This document shows positions 17,748 to 25,939 of a stretch of 64,000 nt of DNA, piece by piece. Below the pieces are notes generated by a model. That model saw nothing but the letters and a program-made list of their open reading frames with translations, was not told the DNA's origin and did no database searches. Made by a program: the position numbers and the translations under genes. Positions within the stretch are counted from its first letter, which is position 1. The number at the start of each line of letters is the position of its first letter. The stretch is from an uncultured Alphaproteobacteria bacterium (lineage in GTDB: Bacteria > Pseudomonadota > Alphaproteobacteria > Micavibrionales > Micavibrionaceae): NCBI GenBank assembly GCA_937934135.1, contig CALHAW010000025.1, positions 1 to 64,000 of the forward strand, read 5' to 3'.

Positions 17748-17807
17748 AACCACAGAGACACATAAGCACAGGGAATAAGTCACTCAAAGCTCTGTGCCTC
17801 TATTATG
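17748..17807. repeat. ACAGAG-type intergenic sequence with imperfect inverted halves
   Basis: AACCACAGAGACACATAAGC near 17748 and GCTCTGTGCCTC at 17789-17800 are roughly inverse. A similar CTCTGTGCCTC occurs at 20630-20640 before fumC. Such ACAGAG-rich intergenic elements are common in bacterial genomes and may be decayed repeats; the boundary is unclear. Confidence 0.35.
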
Positions 17808-17824
17808 CTTCTGCCGTAAATATC

Positions 17825-17853
17825 TTGACCTCCCCTTGTGGATAAGCCATATT
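17825..17853 (+). promoter_or_regulatory. Probable purE promoter
   Basis: TTGACC (17825-17830), 17-base spacer, CATATT (17848-17853). The purE ATG is 39 bases downstream, with CGGAG as ribosome site. Confidence 0.45.
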
Positions 17854-17892
17854 ACGTTGCTCGATAACCTATTAAAATAGCGGAGCAACTTC

Positions 17893-18396
17893 ATGACACA
17901 TAGCGATAACAATCCGATAGTCGGCATTATCATGGGATCTCAATCTGATTGGGAAACAATGAGCGAAGCGCATGAGATCTTACATGCACTTAATATCCCT
18001 CATGAATGCAAAATCGTGTCCGCACACCGCACGCCTGACCGCATGGTCGAATACGCAAAAGCCGCGAAAGGGCGTGGTCTGAAGGTTATTATCGCTGGTG
18101 CAGGTGGCGCGGCGCATCTGCCTGGTATGGTCGCCAGCATGACTGCCCTTCCCGTTCTTGGTGTTCCTGTTGAAAGTAAAGCTTTAAGCGGTATGGACAG
18201 CCTTCTGTCTATCGCACAAATGCCCGGCGGCGTACCTGTTGGGACATTAGCGATTGGTAAAGCAGGTGCAAAAAATGCTGGCCTATTAGCCGCGGCAATT
18301 ATTGGCACGCAAAATGAAGATGTGATGACATCGCTTGAGTCCTACCGCACGACGCAAACAGGCAGTGTTACTGAAGAGCCTAAGGCGCAGGGCTAA
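17893..18396 (+). CDS. purE: N5-carboxyaminoimidazole ribonucleotide mutase
   Basis: Class I PurE: converts N5-CAIR, made by PurK, to CAIR in purine synthesis. 167 residues. Motifs [39 protein letters not shown] and [27 protein letters not shown] are all present. Class I is confirmed because purK is nearby. purE and purK are separated here by a gene on the other strand. Its last 17 bases overlap that gene's tail. Confidence 0.97.
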   Translation: MTHSDNNPIVGIIMGSQSDWETMSEAHEILHALNIPHECKIVSAHRTPDRMVEYAKAAKGRGLKVIIAGAGGAAHLPGMVASMTALPVLGVPVESKALSGMDSLLSIAQMPGGVPVGTLAIGKAGAKNAGLLAAAIIGTQNEDVMTSLESYRTTQTGSVTEEPKAQG

Positions 18397-18865
18397 AAGA
18401 ATTTTCAAGTTCGTTTATTTTTTCATGTGATTTAGCAATAGACCATACAGCGTTCGCCCCTTGCAGTACATTTGGAATTATCCCTAGCAATAATGTTGAT
18501 GGATCACCGCTTGTATAATAAGCGGCGGCGGCGAAAATAATCGCTCCAGCCGTTTCCAAACGCGCTCTATTAATATTTGATTGATAAATCTCTTTTATAC
18601 CGCTCTCTATTGAAGACGAAGCTTTCTCATCTTTCTTTTTAGAGGGAAAAGCTTCACTCAAAACTCTATCTAGCTCCTTAATGTTTGGTTCACCTATATT
18701 TTGAACTTCTTGACTGAAATTTTCGTTTGATCCCAGAATTCTTTCTGGCACGATATCCAAAATGGCCAGATTCGCTGCACCAGCGTTCAAATCTTCCATT
18801 TCTTCAGTAGAAAATGACGTTCCTAGGACTTCAGCAGCAACATGCTGACGAGCTGTAATAGACAT
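18380..18865 (-). CDS. Hypothetical protein inserted between purE and purK
   Basis: 161 residues, family not recognised. The N-terminal 110 residues are acidic and helical ([20 protein letters not shown]...). A likely membrane segment covers about 107-123 ([16 protein letters not shown]) and a second hydrophobic patch about 125-146 ([20 protein letters not shown]). It has AAAAGGG before the ATG and a weak promoter (TTGTTA, 17, TACGTA). It converges on purE with a 17-base overlap and is divergent from purK. Its position in the purE-purK unit suggests late insertion of a self-contained gene. Confidence 0.6.
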   Translation of the reverse strand: MSITARQHVAAEVLGTSFSTEEMEDLNAGAANLAILDIVPERILGSNENFSQEVQNIGEPNIKELDRVLSEAFPSKKKDEKASSSIESGIKEIYQSNINRARLETAGAIIFAAAAYYTSGDPSTLLLGIIPNVLQGANAVWSIAKSHEKINELENSFSPAP

Positions 18866-18960
18866 ATTATATTCCCTTTTCCGTTTTTGATTATTACGTA
18901 AAATACATAATAAAGATTAACAAAGTGTTAAGATTAAAATAAAAATTTAAATGCGGGCGA

Positions 18961-18994
18961 TAAAAATATATGTTAAAAAAAACCTATATTTTTA
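18961..18994. repeat. Inverted repeat before the purK ribosome site
   Basis: TAAAAATATA (18961-18970) and TATATTTTTA (18985-18994) are perfect 10-bp arms with a 14-base A-rich loop. AAGGAG follows at once, 7 bases before the purK ATG. It could be an operator, or a hairpin near the translation start of purK. Confidence 0.5.
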
Positions 18995-19006
18995 AGGAGC
19001 TTATCT

Positions 19007-20095
19007 ATGTTTTCTAAGATCAAAAAAATCGGAATACTCGGTGGTGGGCAGTTGGGACGCATGTCGGCCTTATCTGCCGCGCATTTGGGGTTCAAAATAC
19101 ATATTTTATGCCCTGAAAAAGATTGCCCTGCCTCACTTGTCACACCTTATTTCACTTGTGCAGATTATGAAGATTTTAAAGCATTAGAAGAATTTGCAGG
19201 CAACGTTGATGTAATTACTTATGAATTTGAAAATATCCCATTGAAAACAATAGAATTTCTGGAAAAATTTAAACCTGTTTATCCTAAAAGTAATCTTTTA
19301 GAAATATCGCAAAACCGCTTGAATGAAAAAGATTTTTTAAATTCTTTAAATATTCTAACAGCCCCTTGGGCGCCCTGCCGTAAGCCTGATGATATTGACG
19401 ATATTTTGACAAAATGGGATACACAAGAATGCATCATAAAGACGACCCGTTTCGGTTATGATGGAAAAGGACAGTTAAAACATGATGTTAACAGTAAGAG
19501 TCAAGAGTCATGGAATGACCTCAACACGGATGAAGCTGTTATTGAAGGTATAATTGATTTTGATTTCGAAATTTCTGTCGTAATTGCACGTGATGTAAGG
19601 GGGCAATCCGCCGCCTATCCTGCCGTTAAAAATGAGCATAAAAACCATATTTTAAGCAAAACAATCGCCCCTGCGCCTAATTTATCACCCGAAATAGCCA
19701 AACAGGCCTCTGACATGGCGCATAAAATTGCAGATGCTGTTGATTTGGTCGGCATTCTCGCGCTTGAGCTGTTCGTGACCAAGGATGGTGGACTTATTGC
19801 TAATGAAATAGCGCCCAGAACGCATAATAGCGGCCATTGGACCATGGATGCCTGCGCGGTATCTCAATTTGATAATCATATTCGCTGCGTTGCGGGGCTG
19901 TCTGTTGGCGCCACAACACCACACAGCGCGGCAGAGATGATTAATCTGATTGGAGATGATGTAAACGGTTTAGATCAGTATCTGACCATGGATCACGCCC
20001 ATGTCCACCTTTACGGCAAAGAAGACGTCAAACCCGGCCGCAAAATGGGCCATGTTAATATTTTGAAGATGCCGCACAAAGAGCTTTCCGCTTAA
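19007..20095 (+). CDS. purK: N5-carboxyaminoimidazole ribonucleotide synthase
   Basis: ATP-grasp ligase carboxylating AIR with bicarbonate to give N5-CAIR, the substrate of PurE. 362 residues. It begins KIKKIGILGGGQLGRMSALSA, has VITYEFENIPLKTIEFLEK, the ATP-grasp CIIKTTRFGYDGKGQLK, DFEISVVIARD and EIAPRTHNSGHWTMDAC. AAGGAG precedes the ATG. In many proteobacteria purK follows purE directly; here 610 bases and one opposite-strand gene intervene. Confidence 0.96.
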   Translation: MFSKIKKIGILGGGQLGRMSALSAAHLGFKIHILCPEKDCPASLVTPYFTCADYEDFKALEEFAGNVDVITYEFENIPLKTIEFLEKFKPVYPKSNLLEISQNRLNEKDFLNSLNILTAPWAPCRKPDDIDDILTKWDTQECIIKTTRFGYDGKGQLKHDVNSKSQESWNDLNTDEAVIEGIIDFDFEISVVIARDVRGQSAAYPAVKNEHKNHILSKTIAPAPNLSPEIAKQASDMAHKIADAVDLVGILALELFVTKDGGLIANEIAPRTHNSGHWTMDACAVSQFDNHIRCVAGLSVGATTPHSAAEMINLIGDDVNGLDQYLTMDHAHVHLYGKEDVKPGRKMGHVNILKMPHKELSA

Positions 20096-20128
20096 TGCTT
20101 TTCCTATAAAACAAAACTTAAATATTGA

Positions 20129-20539
20129 TTATTTAGGAGTAAAAGGAGTGCAAGGCGGCAGTGGATTATCATTAGCCGCGGATAACCTAGCCTCCGTAGG
20201 CTTCTTCTCAATATCCAAAATAACCTCATCAATAACAGGCTGATCTAAAACAAATTGTGCAATTTTAATATCTTTGGTTTGTGCCGCGCTGTTCGCCAAC
20301 ATAATTAAGCATATTAAACGCTGGTCTATTGGCAAGTCTTCATTTACTCCTGCAACTTGAAGCTCTTCAATACTATGAGTATGAAAGGCGATAAGGTCTT
20401 CATATGCCCCTTCCCCTAAAAAATCTTGATAATAGTGCAAGATATCATGGATATCTTTCCATGCCTCTGTTTTTATACGCCTCTCAATCACCGCGTTTGC
20501 ATTAAAAATATCTGCGCCTGTATGCTCATCATCAGTCAT
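20129..20539 (-). CDS. Hypothetical acidic protein with ANDN tail
   Basis: 136 residues, family not recognised. It is mostly helical and acidic (DIFNANAVIERRIKTEAWKDIHDILHYYQDF...), with LIMLANSAAQTKDIK in the middle, and ends LSAANDNPLPP; ANDNP near the C-terminus is common in alphaproteobacterial proteins. No membrane segment is clear. AAAGGG stands before the ATG, and a TTGACATAAT promoter lies upstream. It converges on purK and is divergent from fumC. Confidence 0.65.
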   Translation of the reverse strand: MTDDEHTGADIFNANAVIERRIKTEAWKDIHDILHYYQDFLGEGAYEDLIAFHTHSIEELQVAGVNEDLPIDQRLICLIMLANSAAQTKDIKIAQFVLDQPVIDEVILDIEKKPTEARLSAANDNPLPPCTPFTPK

Positions 20540-20565
20540 TATCTATTACCCTTTATTTGTATCCT

Positions 20566-20594
20566 TTTTTAGCAAAAAATAAATATTATGTCAA
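20566..20594 (-). promoter_or_regulatory. TTGACATAAT promoter of the 20129-20539 gene
   Basis: TTGACA (20594-20589), 17-base spacer, TAAAAA (20571-20566) on the minus strand. It is in the same layout as the other TTGACATAA sites. Confidence 0.55.
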
Positions 20595-20618
20595 TAAAAA
20601 GCAGCTAGACTCTCTCCT

Positions 20619-20640
20619 CCCTGCGTGTACTCTGTGCCTC
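20619..20640. repeat. CTCTGTGCCTC sequence before fumC
   Basis: CTGCGTGTACTCTGTGCCTC matches the CTCTGTGCCTC half of the element near 17.8 kb. The flank is not alike beyond about 15 bases. It is short and uncertain. Confidence 0.25.
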
Positions 20641-20666
20641 ATAATTTAGAACGATAAAGGCACATC

Positions 20667-22061
20667 ATGACCAAAACACGTATTGAAACAGACTCCCTTG
20701 GTGAAGTAGAAGTCCCCGCAGACGCTTATTACGGCGCGCAGACGCAACGCTCGAAAGAAAATTTTAAAATTGGTGGGGAAACAATGCCTGCCGCGCTTAT
20801 TCGGGCGCTTGGTATTCAAAAGAAAGCTGCCGCCATGACCAACGTAGAAATGGGTGGCCTGGATAAGAAAATTAGTGATGCGATCATCAACGCCGCCGAT
20901 GAAATCATTGATGGCACGCTGAGCGATCAATTCCCCCTTGTCGTATGGCAAACGGGTTCAGGCACACAAAGCAACATGAACGCCAACGAAGTCATTGCAG
21001 GACGCGCCAACGAAGCATTAAGCGGCGCACGCGGCGGTAAAGACCCCGTGCATCCCAATGACCATGTGAACATGGCGCAAAGCTCTAATGATACCTTCCC
21101 TACGGCCATGACGATTGCCGCAGCAATGCAGTTACACCATCACCTTGTTCCTGCCTTGCAAGAGCTTCACGAGGCGCTTGATGCTAAAGCCGTCGCCTTT
21201 AAAGACATTGTTAAGAACGGTCGCACTCATTTACAAGACGCAACGCCGCTCACGCTAGGTCAGGAATTTTCTGGCTATGCCAAACAAATTGAATATGGGC
21301 TGGCGCGCCTTGAGACAACATTGCCACGCCTGATGGAGCTGGCACAGGGCGGCACCGCCGTTGGCACGGGCATTAATTCCAAAATTGGTTTTGCTGAAAA
21401 ATTTGCAGATAACGTCAATAAAATCACAGGCCTTGATTTTGTCACGGCGGATAATAAATTCGAAGCCCTTGCCGCGCATGACGCGATGGTGGAGCTTTCA
21501 GGGGCATTGAATACGATTGCAGTATCTTTGATGAAGATTGCCAATGACTTACGCTTGCTTGGCTCTGGCCCACGCTCTGGCATTGGGGAGATCAGCCTGC
21601 CGGCGAATGAGCCAGGCTCTTCCATTATGCCGGGTAAAGTCAACCCAACACAGTGCGAAGCGCTGACGATGGTGTGTGCGCAAGTCATGGGCAATAACAC
21701 AACCGTTTCCGTTGCGGGAAGTAACGGGCATTTCGAACTGAACGTATTTAAGCCCGTGATTATTTACAACGTACTTCAATCTATTCAACTGATCGCCGAT
21801 GGCGCGCACAGCTTTACCAAAAATTGTGTGGTCGGGATTGAAGCCAATGAGGCGCGCATTAAATCCCTCATGGAAAACTCTCTCATGCTCGTCACATCGC
21901 TTAATCCGCATATTGGGTATGATAACGCGGCGAAGATCGCCAAGACCGCCTACGCAAACGGTACAACTCTGAAAGAAGAAGGGGTTGCCCTTGGTTTACT
22001 AACCGAAGCGCAATTTGATGAATGGGTGCGGCCAGAATTAATGACCTCACCATCAAAATGA
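20667..22061 (+). CDS. fumC: Class II fumarate hydratase
   Basis: Hydrates fumarate to malate in the TCA cycle; iron-independent class II. 464 residues. Signatures: [51 protein letters not shown], and the catalytic-loop [16 protein letters not shown]; the N-terminal [17 protein letters not shown] is family-typical. AAAGG precedes the ATG. Its last four bases overlap the following gene (ATGA). Confidence 0.97.
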   Translation: MTKTRIETDSLGEVEVPADAYYGAQTQRSKENFKIGGETMPAALIRALGIQKKAAAMTNVEMGGLDKKISDAIINAADEIIDGTLSDQFPLVVWQTGSGTQSNMNANEVIAGRANEALSGARGGKDPVHPNDHVNMAQSSNDTFPTAMTIAAAMQLHHHLVPALQELHEALDAKAVAFKDIVKNGRTHLQDATPLTLGQEFSGYAKQIEYGLARLETTLPRLMELAQGGTAVGTGINSKIGFAEKFADNVNKITGLDFVTADNKFEALAAHDAMVELSGALNTIAVSLMKIANDLRLLGSGPRSGIGEISLPANEPGSSIMPGKVNPTQCEALTMVCAQVMGNNTTVSVAGSNGHFELNVFKPVIIYNVLQSIQLIADGAHSFTKNCVVGIEANEARIKSLMENSLMLVTSLNPHIGYDNAAKIAKTAYANGTTLKEEGVALGLLTEAQFDEWVRPELMTSPSK

Positions 22062-22315
22062 ATGAAGAAGAGTTAAAAGAACTCCTATCTTCTCCCGTCA
22101 TTAAACGTTCTGTCATGATTGCAGGACATGCGAGCAGCGTGACAATTGAAGAGCCATTTTGGGACGCTTTCAAAGAGCTTGCCAAGACGCAAGGCAAATC
22201 AATCAATGTCCTCGTGACTGAGCTGGACGATACCCGCCCCCAAGATGGCAGTAGCGCCAACCTTTCAAGCGCCATAAGGCTTTATGTTCTAAAGAACCTT
22301 AAAACAACCCCTTAA
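22058..22315 (+). CDS. Ribbon-helix-helix (RHH_4) protein
   Basis: 85 residues from the ATG that overlaps the fumC stop (ATGA), chosen over the ORF-track start because of this coupling. The C-terminal portion [44 protein letters not shown] and [13 protein letters not shown] has the beta strand plus two helices of the RHH_4 family, common in alphaproteobacteria and often next to fumC. These may bind DNA, but regulation by this gene is not shown. It overlaps the AsmA-family gene by 17 bases tail to tail. Confidence 0.85.
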   Translation: MNEEELKELLSSPVIKRSVMIAGHASSVTIEEPFWDAFKELAKTQGKSINVLVTELDDTRPQDGSSANLSSAIRLYVLKNLKTTP

Positions 22316-25300
22316 GCAAATTATTCACGGCATCTTCAGGACTGCCCGAGCCATTTAAGATTGAATCAAGTGCATCTGCTGGTTTCTTAATTTTCTTTGG
22401 CTCTTCCTTCGGTGCAACTGGCGCGGGTGCATTATTATTGCTCGGCACAGGGGGGTGCGCAGGTGCTTTTTCTTTCTGCGGTAAGATACCAAATTTTTGT
22501 AATTTATCCGTCACATCACTGCCCAAAATATCGGGTAGTTCTTTGGCCAACTTACGCTTTAATTTATCCGCCAAATAATCTTCTAAAATATTTTTACCAA
22601 ATGTGTCTGATGGATTATCAAGCGGCCCTTTAATTTTAACTTCAAATGGTTTTAATCCTTCGACCCCTTTCAATGCAATGGTGTTATCCAAATTGATAAA
22701 CCATTTAGGAAAATTGGCAAACCCCGTTGTTGTAATGGTTGCGGCATCCCCATCCATCACCATCTTCATTACATTCGCCACACCGTTCGTAATTTTATAA
22801 TCACCAACAACAGTTTTAAAGCGCGTTTCACCGCCGCGTGTTGCTCCCTCAACCAAACTACTGACGGATGTTGCTAATTTTTCTTCCACGGCCAAACCGC
22901 GCGCCATTTTGGCAAGGTCAAATCCCTGTAACGCAATATTTGTACCATTTAAATTGGCAGAACCATTCAGGGCATTAACCAACGCATGAGCGCTTCCCCC
23001 TGCTGACACAATATCCATTTTAAAGCTAACTGTTCCACTGCTTTTTAATTTATTGCCCCCTGTCACCGCCTTGGCCAATTTTTCTAAATCAATATTATTC
23101 ATCATACTATTCAATGTCACACTCACAGGGGTAGCCGTTACGGTTGTGTCCAAATTGGCTTGTCCACCAAACACACCTGCTTTCACATTCTTGGCTGTCA
23201 TTTGTCCATTGGCAATCTTCAGATTGGTTGAAGGGTTGCTCAAAACCCAATGACCATGCGTGATCGACGTTGCCGCCAAATCAACTGCGACATCAACCGT
23301 TTTCATCCAACCTAAATCAATCGTAGATTTTGAAAATCTTGCGGCTGATGATTTTTTCTTTGCTGATGATGCAGCGCCGCCAGAAGAAGCGCCCATTAAT
23401 TGGTCAAGCGCAATACGACCGGCTTTAATTGATCCACGTACAGAAATGGGAGTCGCGCCCGTATTAATTGTTAAATTCCCACCAAAATTTGTTTGACCAA
23501 GGCGCACTTTCATTTCATTCAGGGTGTAACTCTTACCGTTGCTGCTCGCCTTTGTATAAAAGTCAACAGATTGCGCCAATCCTGGATTGCCTTTAAAGTC
23601 TGACACAACCGCCTTTAACGCATTGGATAAATTGCTATGTTTTACCCGCACGGCAAGATTATCAAATGCAGGATTTTCTAACAGGCGTGTCGCCTTACCA
23701 GACGCATCAATTTGCCCACCAAGCGCCTTAATATTTGCATCAAAATTAAGCGCGTCAATAGCGCCAGTTGCTTTCACATTTCCATCCAGTGAATTTAAAC
23801 TGTTAGGGAACTGCGCTGTATCAACTTTAAACGCCTCGGCCAATTTCTTAACATCACTGGTTTTTACCGCCGCCGTAATATCTAATCCCGTCAACGTATT
23901 CAGGTTCGCAATCGCGCCTTTCACACTCATAACTGCGCCCGCATAATTATTCACGGAGGCGTTTTTAATTGCCAATTTATTGCCTGTTAAATCACCCGTT
24001 GCACGCACCCCTTGAATGTCCGCGCCATTCAAGCGCAGTTTTTGAACACTCACATCAAAACCCAGATCAAGGGGGAGTGACAAATCTTGTAATGGTTTTA
24101 ACGCTTCTTTTGAGGACGTTTTTTGTTCTGATGTCGTTGCCGGTGCGGCTTGTTTTTTGCCTTGCGCGGCCTGAATTTTATCAAAATCTACGCTACCCGC
24201 ACTTATATCAATAATGGCTTTGGCACGCTTACCGTTTACGGCGGGTTGGTAACGCCCCCCCAATCCAATCACAAAATCATCAAGCTTAATCACACTGTCT
24301 TTTAAGGACACTGCATCAGATGAAATTTTACCATCTAATTCAAACTGCGCCGTTTTATAAAGCGCCGTTACCACCTTCGTATCCGCATCAGAGGCAAAGG
24401 CCTTTAAAAAGCTTTCTAACTGTCCCACTTGTCCATTTACTTTATAAGACGCCGTGGGATCCGCATAAATCACTTGCCCTGTTTTGGGTGATTCAGATGC
24501 CGATGCATAAGAGACATTTAACATCCCTTGTGCCTTGCCCTGCCCTGGTAATTCTAAGGTTTTAAAGCTTGCTGTCATATTTGATTTTTCTTTTTTAAAA
24601 TCAACAAACACACCCTTAATGGTTTGACCTTGTATTTTTAAACCGCCTAAATCAAATTTTACGTCCGCGCTGATGGGCATTGGTACGGTAAGTGACGTTG
24701 GAATTAACCCTTTTTCTTTTTTTGCTTTACCACTTTCTTTCAGTGCCTTTTCTGATGATGGCACAGATGATTTTTGTGACACCATAAATGGTTCTAAATT
24801 TAAAATAGATCCTGATTTAATATTACCGTTAATGGAAACAGGATTTTTTGTTTGTAAATTTTGAACAGAAAATTTTCCATTTCCAATAAAATCCCCCAAT
24901 GATAATTTCAAATTATTATAATCAATTTTATTTTGATTGGCAGTGAGCAAGCCATCTAATTTTAATGACTCATTTGCTGCCGTCGCACCAAACAACGCCG
25001 CAACTTTTTGTAAAGACGCAACATTAATATTTGTTTGCCCCTGCACTTCGAATGGTTCTGATATTGACGCAACACCGCCAAAAGAAAAATGAGCATTTGC
25101 ATCAGGTAGACTTATTTTTGTTTGGATTTTTAATTCCTCACCTGCCGCAGGTAAACGCCCAATGGCAGCCTCTATCGCCAACTTCTTCTCATCATATACA
25201 AGCGTACTATCCAGATCAAATGGGCCTTTTAGGCTGCCTGCCTTTAAAGTCACATTAACATCTTTCACGGCGTAATCTTGTTTTGTTTTGTGATCCACAA

Positions 25301-25826
25301 AATTAAGAACGCCCTTTTCAATTTTTAATTTATTGACTGAAATCGCATCAAGCGCCTGATTAGCAATCTGCCCACCTTCTGTTTTAATACCCGCTTTAAC
25401 ATCTGCAGGCGCGGCATCAGATATTTTTTTGGCTTGTGCCAATTTTTCTGTTTCCCATGAAGGTTTTCCATCGCTCAATATTTCAACATTAATCATCGGC
25501 TCAATAAGACGTACTGTATCAACGACAATTTTTTTACTAAGGAGCGGAAGCAAAGAAACACTGACTTCGGCTTGCTTCATTTGCAATAGATTTTCAAACT
25601 TTACTTTGCGTGGCGCAATAACGGTTAAATCATTAATTTTCACATGTGGCGCAGGCAAAACACCCATCGCAATATCACCATCAATTTTTACCTTTAAGCC
25701 CGTTGCATTATCAACTTGTTCAATGATTTGACCTTTATATTTATTCCAATCAACGAAGCTTGGCCCAATCAGGGCTACTCCCACTAAAAGAACAAGGACA
25801 GATAATAAAATGGCAATAAGGCGCAT
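22299..25826 (-). CDS. AsmA family protein
   Basis: 1175 residues. One N-terminal membrane helix (residues 2-26, LIAILLSVLVLLVGVALIGPSF), then a long periplasmic beta-rich repeat. The N-terminus is characteristic of AsmA: DNATGLKVKIDGDIAMGVLPAPHVKINDLTVIAPR. The C-terminal region has LNGTNIALQGFDLAKMARGLAVEEKLATSVSSLVEGATRGGETRFKTVVGDYKITNGVA, an AsmA-C signature. AsmA-type proteins are thought to move lipids between inner and outer membranes or affect outer-membrane assembly. The gene ends the 30.7-22.3 kb minus-strand cluster. GGAG precedes the ATG and a good promoter lies upstream. Confidence 0.9.
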   Translation of the reverse strand: MRLIAILLSVLVLLVGVALIGPSFVDWNKYKGQIIEQVDNATGLKVKIDGDIAMGVLPAPHVKINDLTVIAPRKVKFENLLQMKQAEVSVSLLPLLSKKIVVDTVRLIEPMINVEILSDGKPSWETEKLAQAKKISDAAPADVKAGIKTEGGQIANQALDAISVNKLKIEKGVLNFVDHKTKQDYAVKDVNVTLKAGSLKGPFDLDSTLVYDEKKLAIEAAIGRLPAAGEELKIQTKISLPDANAHFSFGGVASISEPFEVQGQTNINVASLQKVAALFGATAANESLKLDGLLTANQNKIDYNNLKLSLGDFIGNGKFSVQNLQTKNPVSINGNIKSGSILNLEPFMVSQKSSVPSSEKALKESGKAKKEKGLIPTSLTVPMPISADVKFDLGGLKIQGQTIKGVFVDFKKEKSNMTASFKTLELPGQGKAQGMLNVSYASASESPKTGQVIYADPTASYKVNGQVGQLESFLKAFASDADTKVVTALYKTAQFELDGKISSDAVSLKDSVIKLDDFVIGLGGRYQPAVNGKRAKAIIDISAGSVDFDKIQAAQGKKQAAPATTSEQKTSSKEALKPLQDLSLPLDLGFDVSVQKLRLNGADIQGVRATGDLTGNKLAIKNASVNNYAGAVMSVKGAIANLNTLTGLDITAAVKTSDVKKLAEAFKVDTAQFPNSLNSLDGNVKATGAIDALNFDANIKALGGQIDASGKATRLLENPAFDNLAVRVKHSNLSNALKAVVSDFKGNPGLAQSVDFYTKASSNGKSYTLNEMKVRLGQTNFGGNLTINTGATPISVRGSIKAGRIALDQLMGASSGGAASSAKKKSSAARFSKSTIDLGWMKTVDVAVDLAATSITHGHWVLSNPSTNLKIANGQMTAKNVKAGVFGGQANLDTTVTATPVSVTLNSMMNNIDLEKLAKAVTGGNKLKSSGTVSFKMDIVSAGGSAHALVNALNGSANLNGTNIALQGFDLAKMARGLAVEEKLATSVSSLVEGATRGGETRFKTVVGDYKITNGVANVMKMVMDGDAATITTTGFANFPKWFINLDNTIALKGVEGLKPFEVKIKGPLDNPSDTFGKNILEDYLADKLKRKLAKELPDILGSDVTDKLQKFGILPQKEKAPAHPPVPSNNNAPAPVAPKEEPKKIKKPADALDSILNGSGSPEDAVNNLLKGLF

Positions 25827-25866
25827 ATGTTTTCTCCAAAACGGTCAGTATTTTAAATATGGTTTT

Positions 25867-25895
25867 GTTATACGGGAAAAAATGGCGTACTTCAA
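25867..25895 (-). promoter_or_regulatory. Sigma-70-like promoter for the AsmA gene
   Basis: On the minus strand TTGAAG (25895-25890), 17-base spacer, TATAAC (25872-25867). It lies between the coiled-coil gene and the AsmA gene, so the AsmA gene need not depend on read-through. Confidence 0.5.
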
Positions 25896-25939
25896 CGTAT
25901 CAAGAATGGCGATAAAATGGCAGTTTTTAAGAAAACCGC

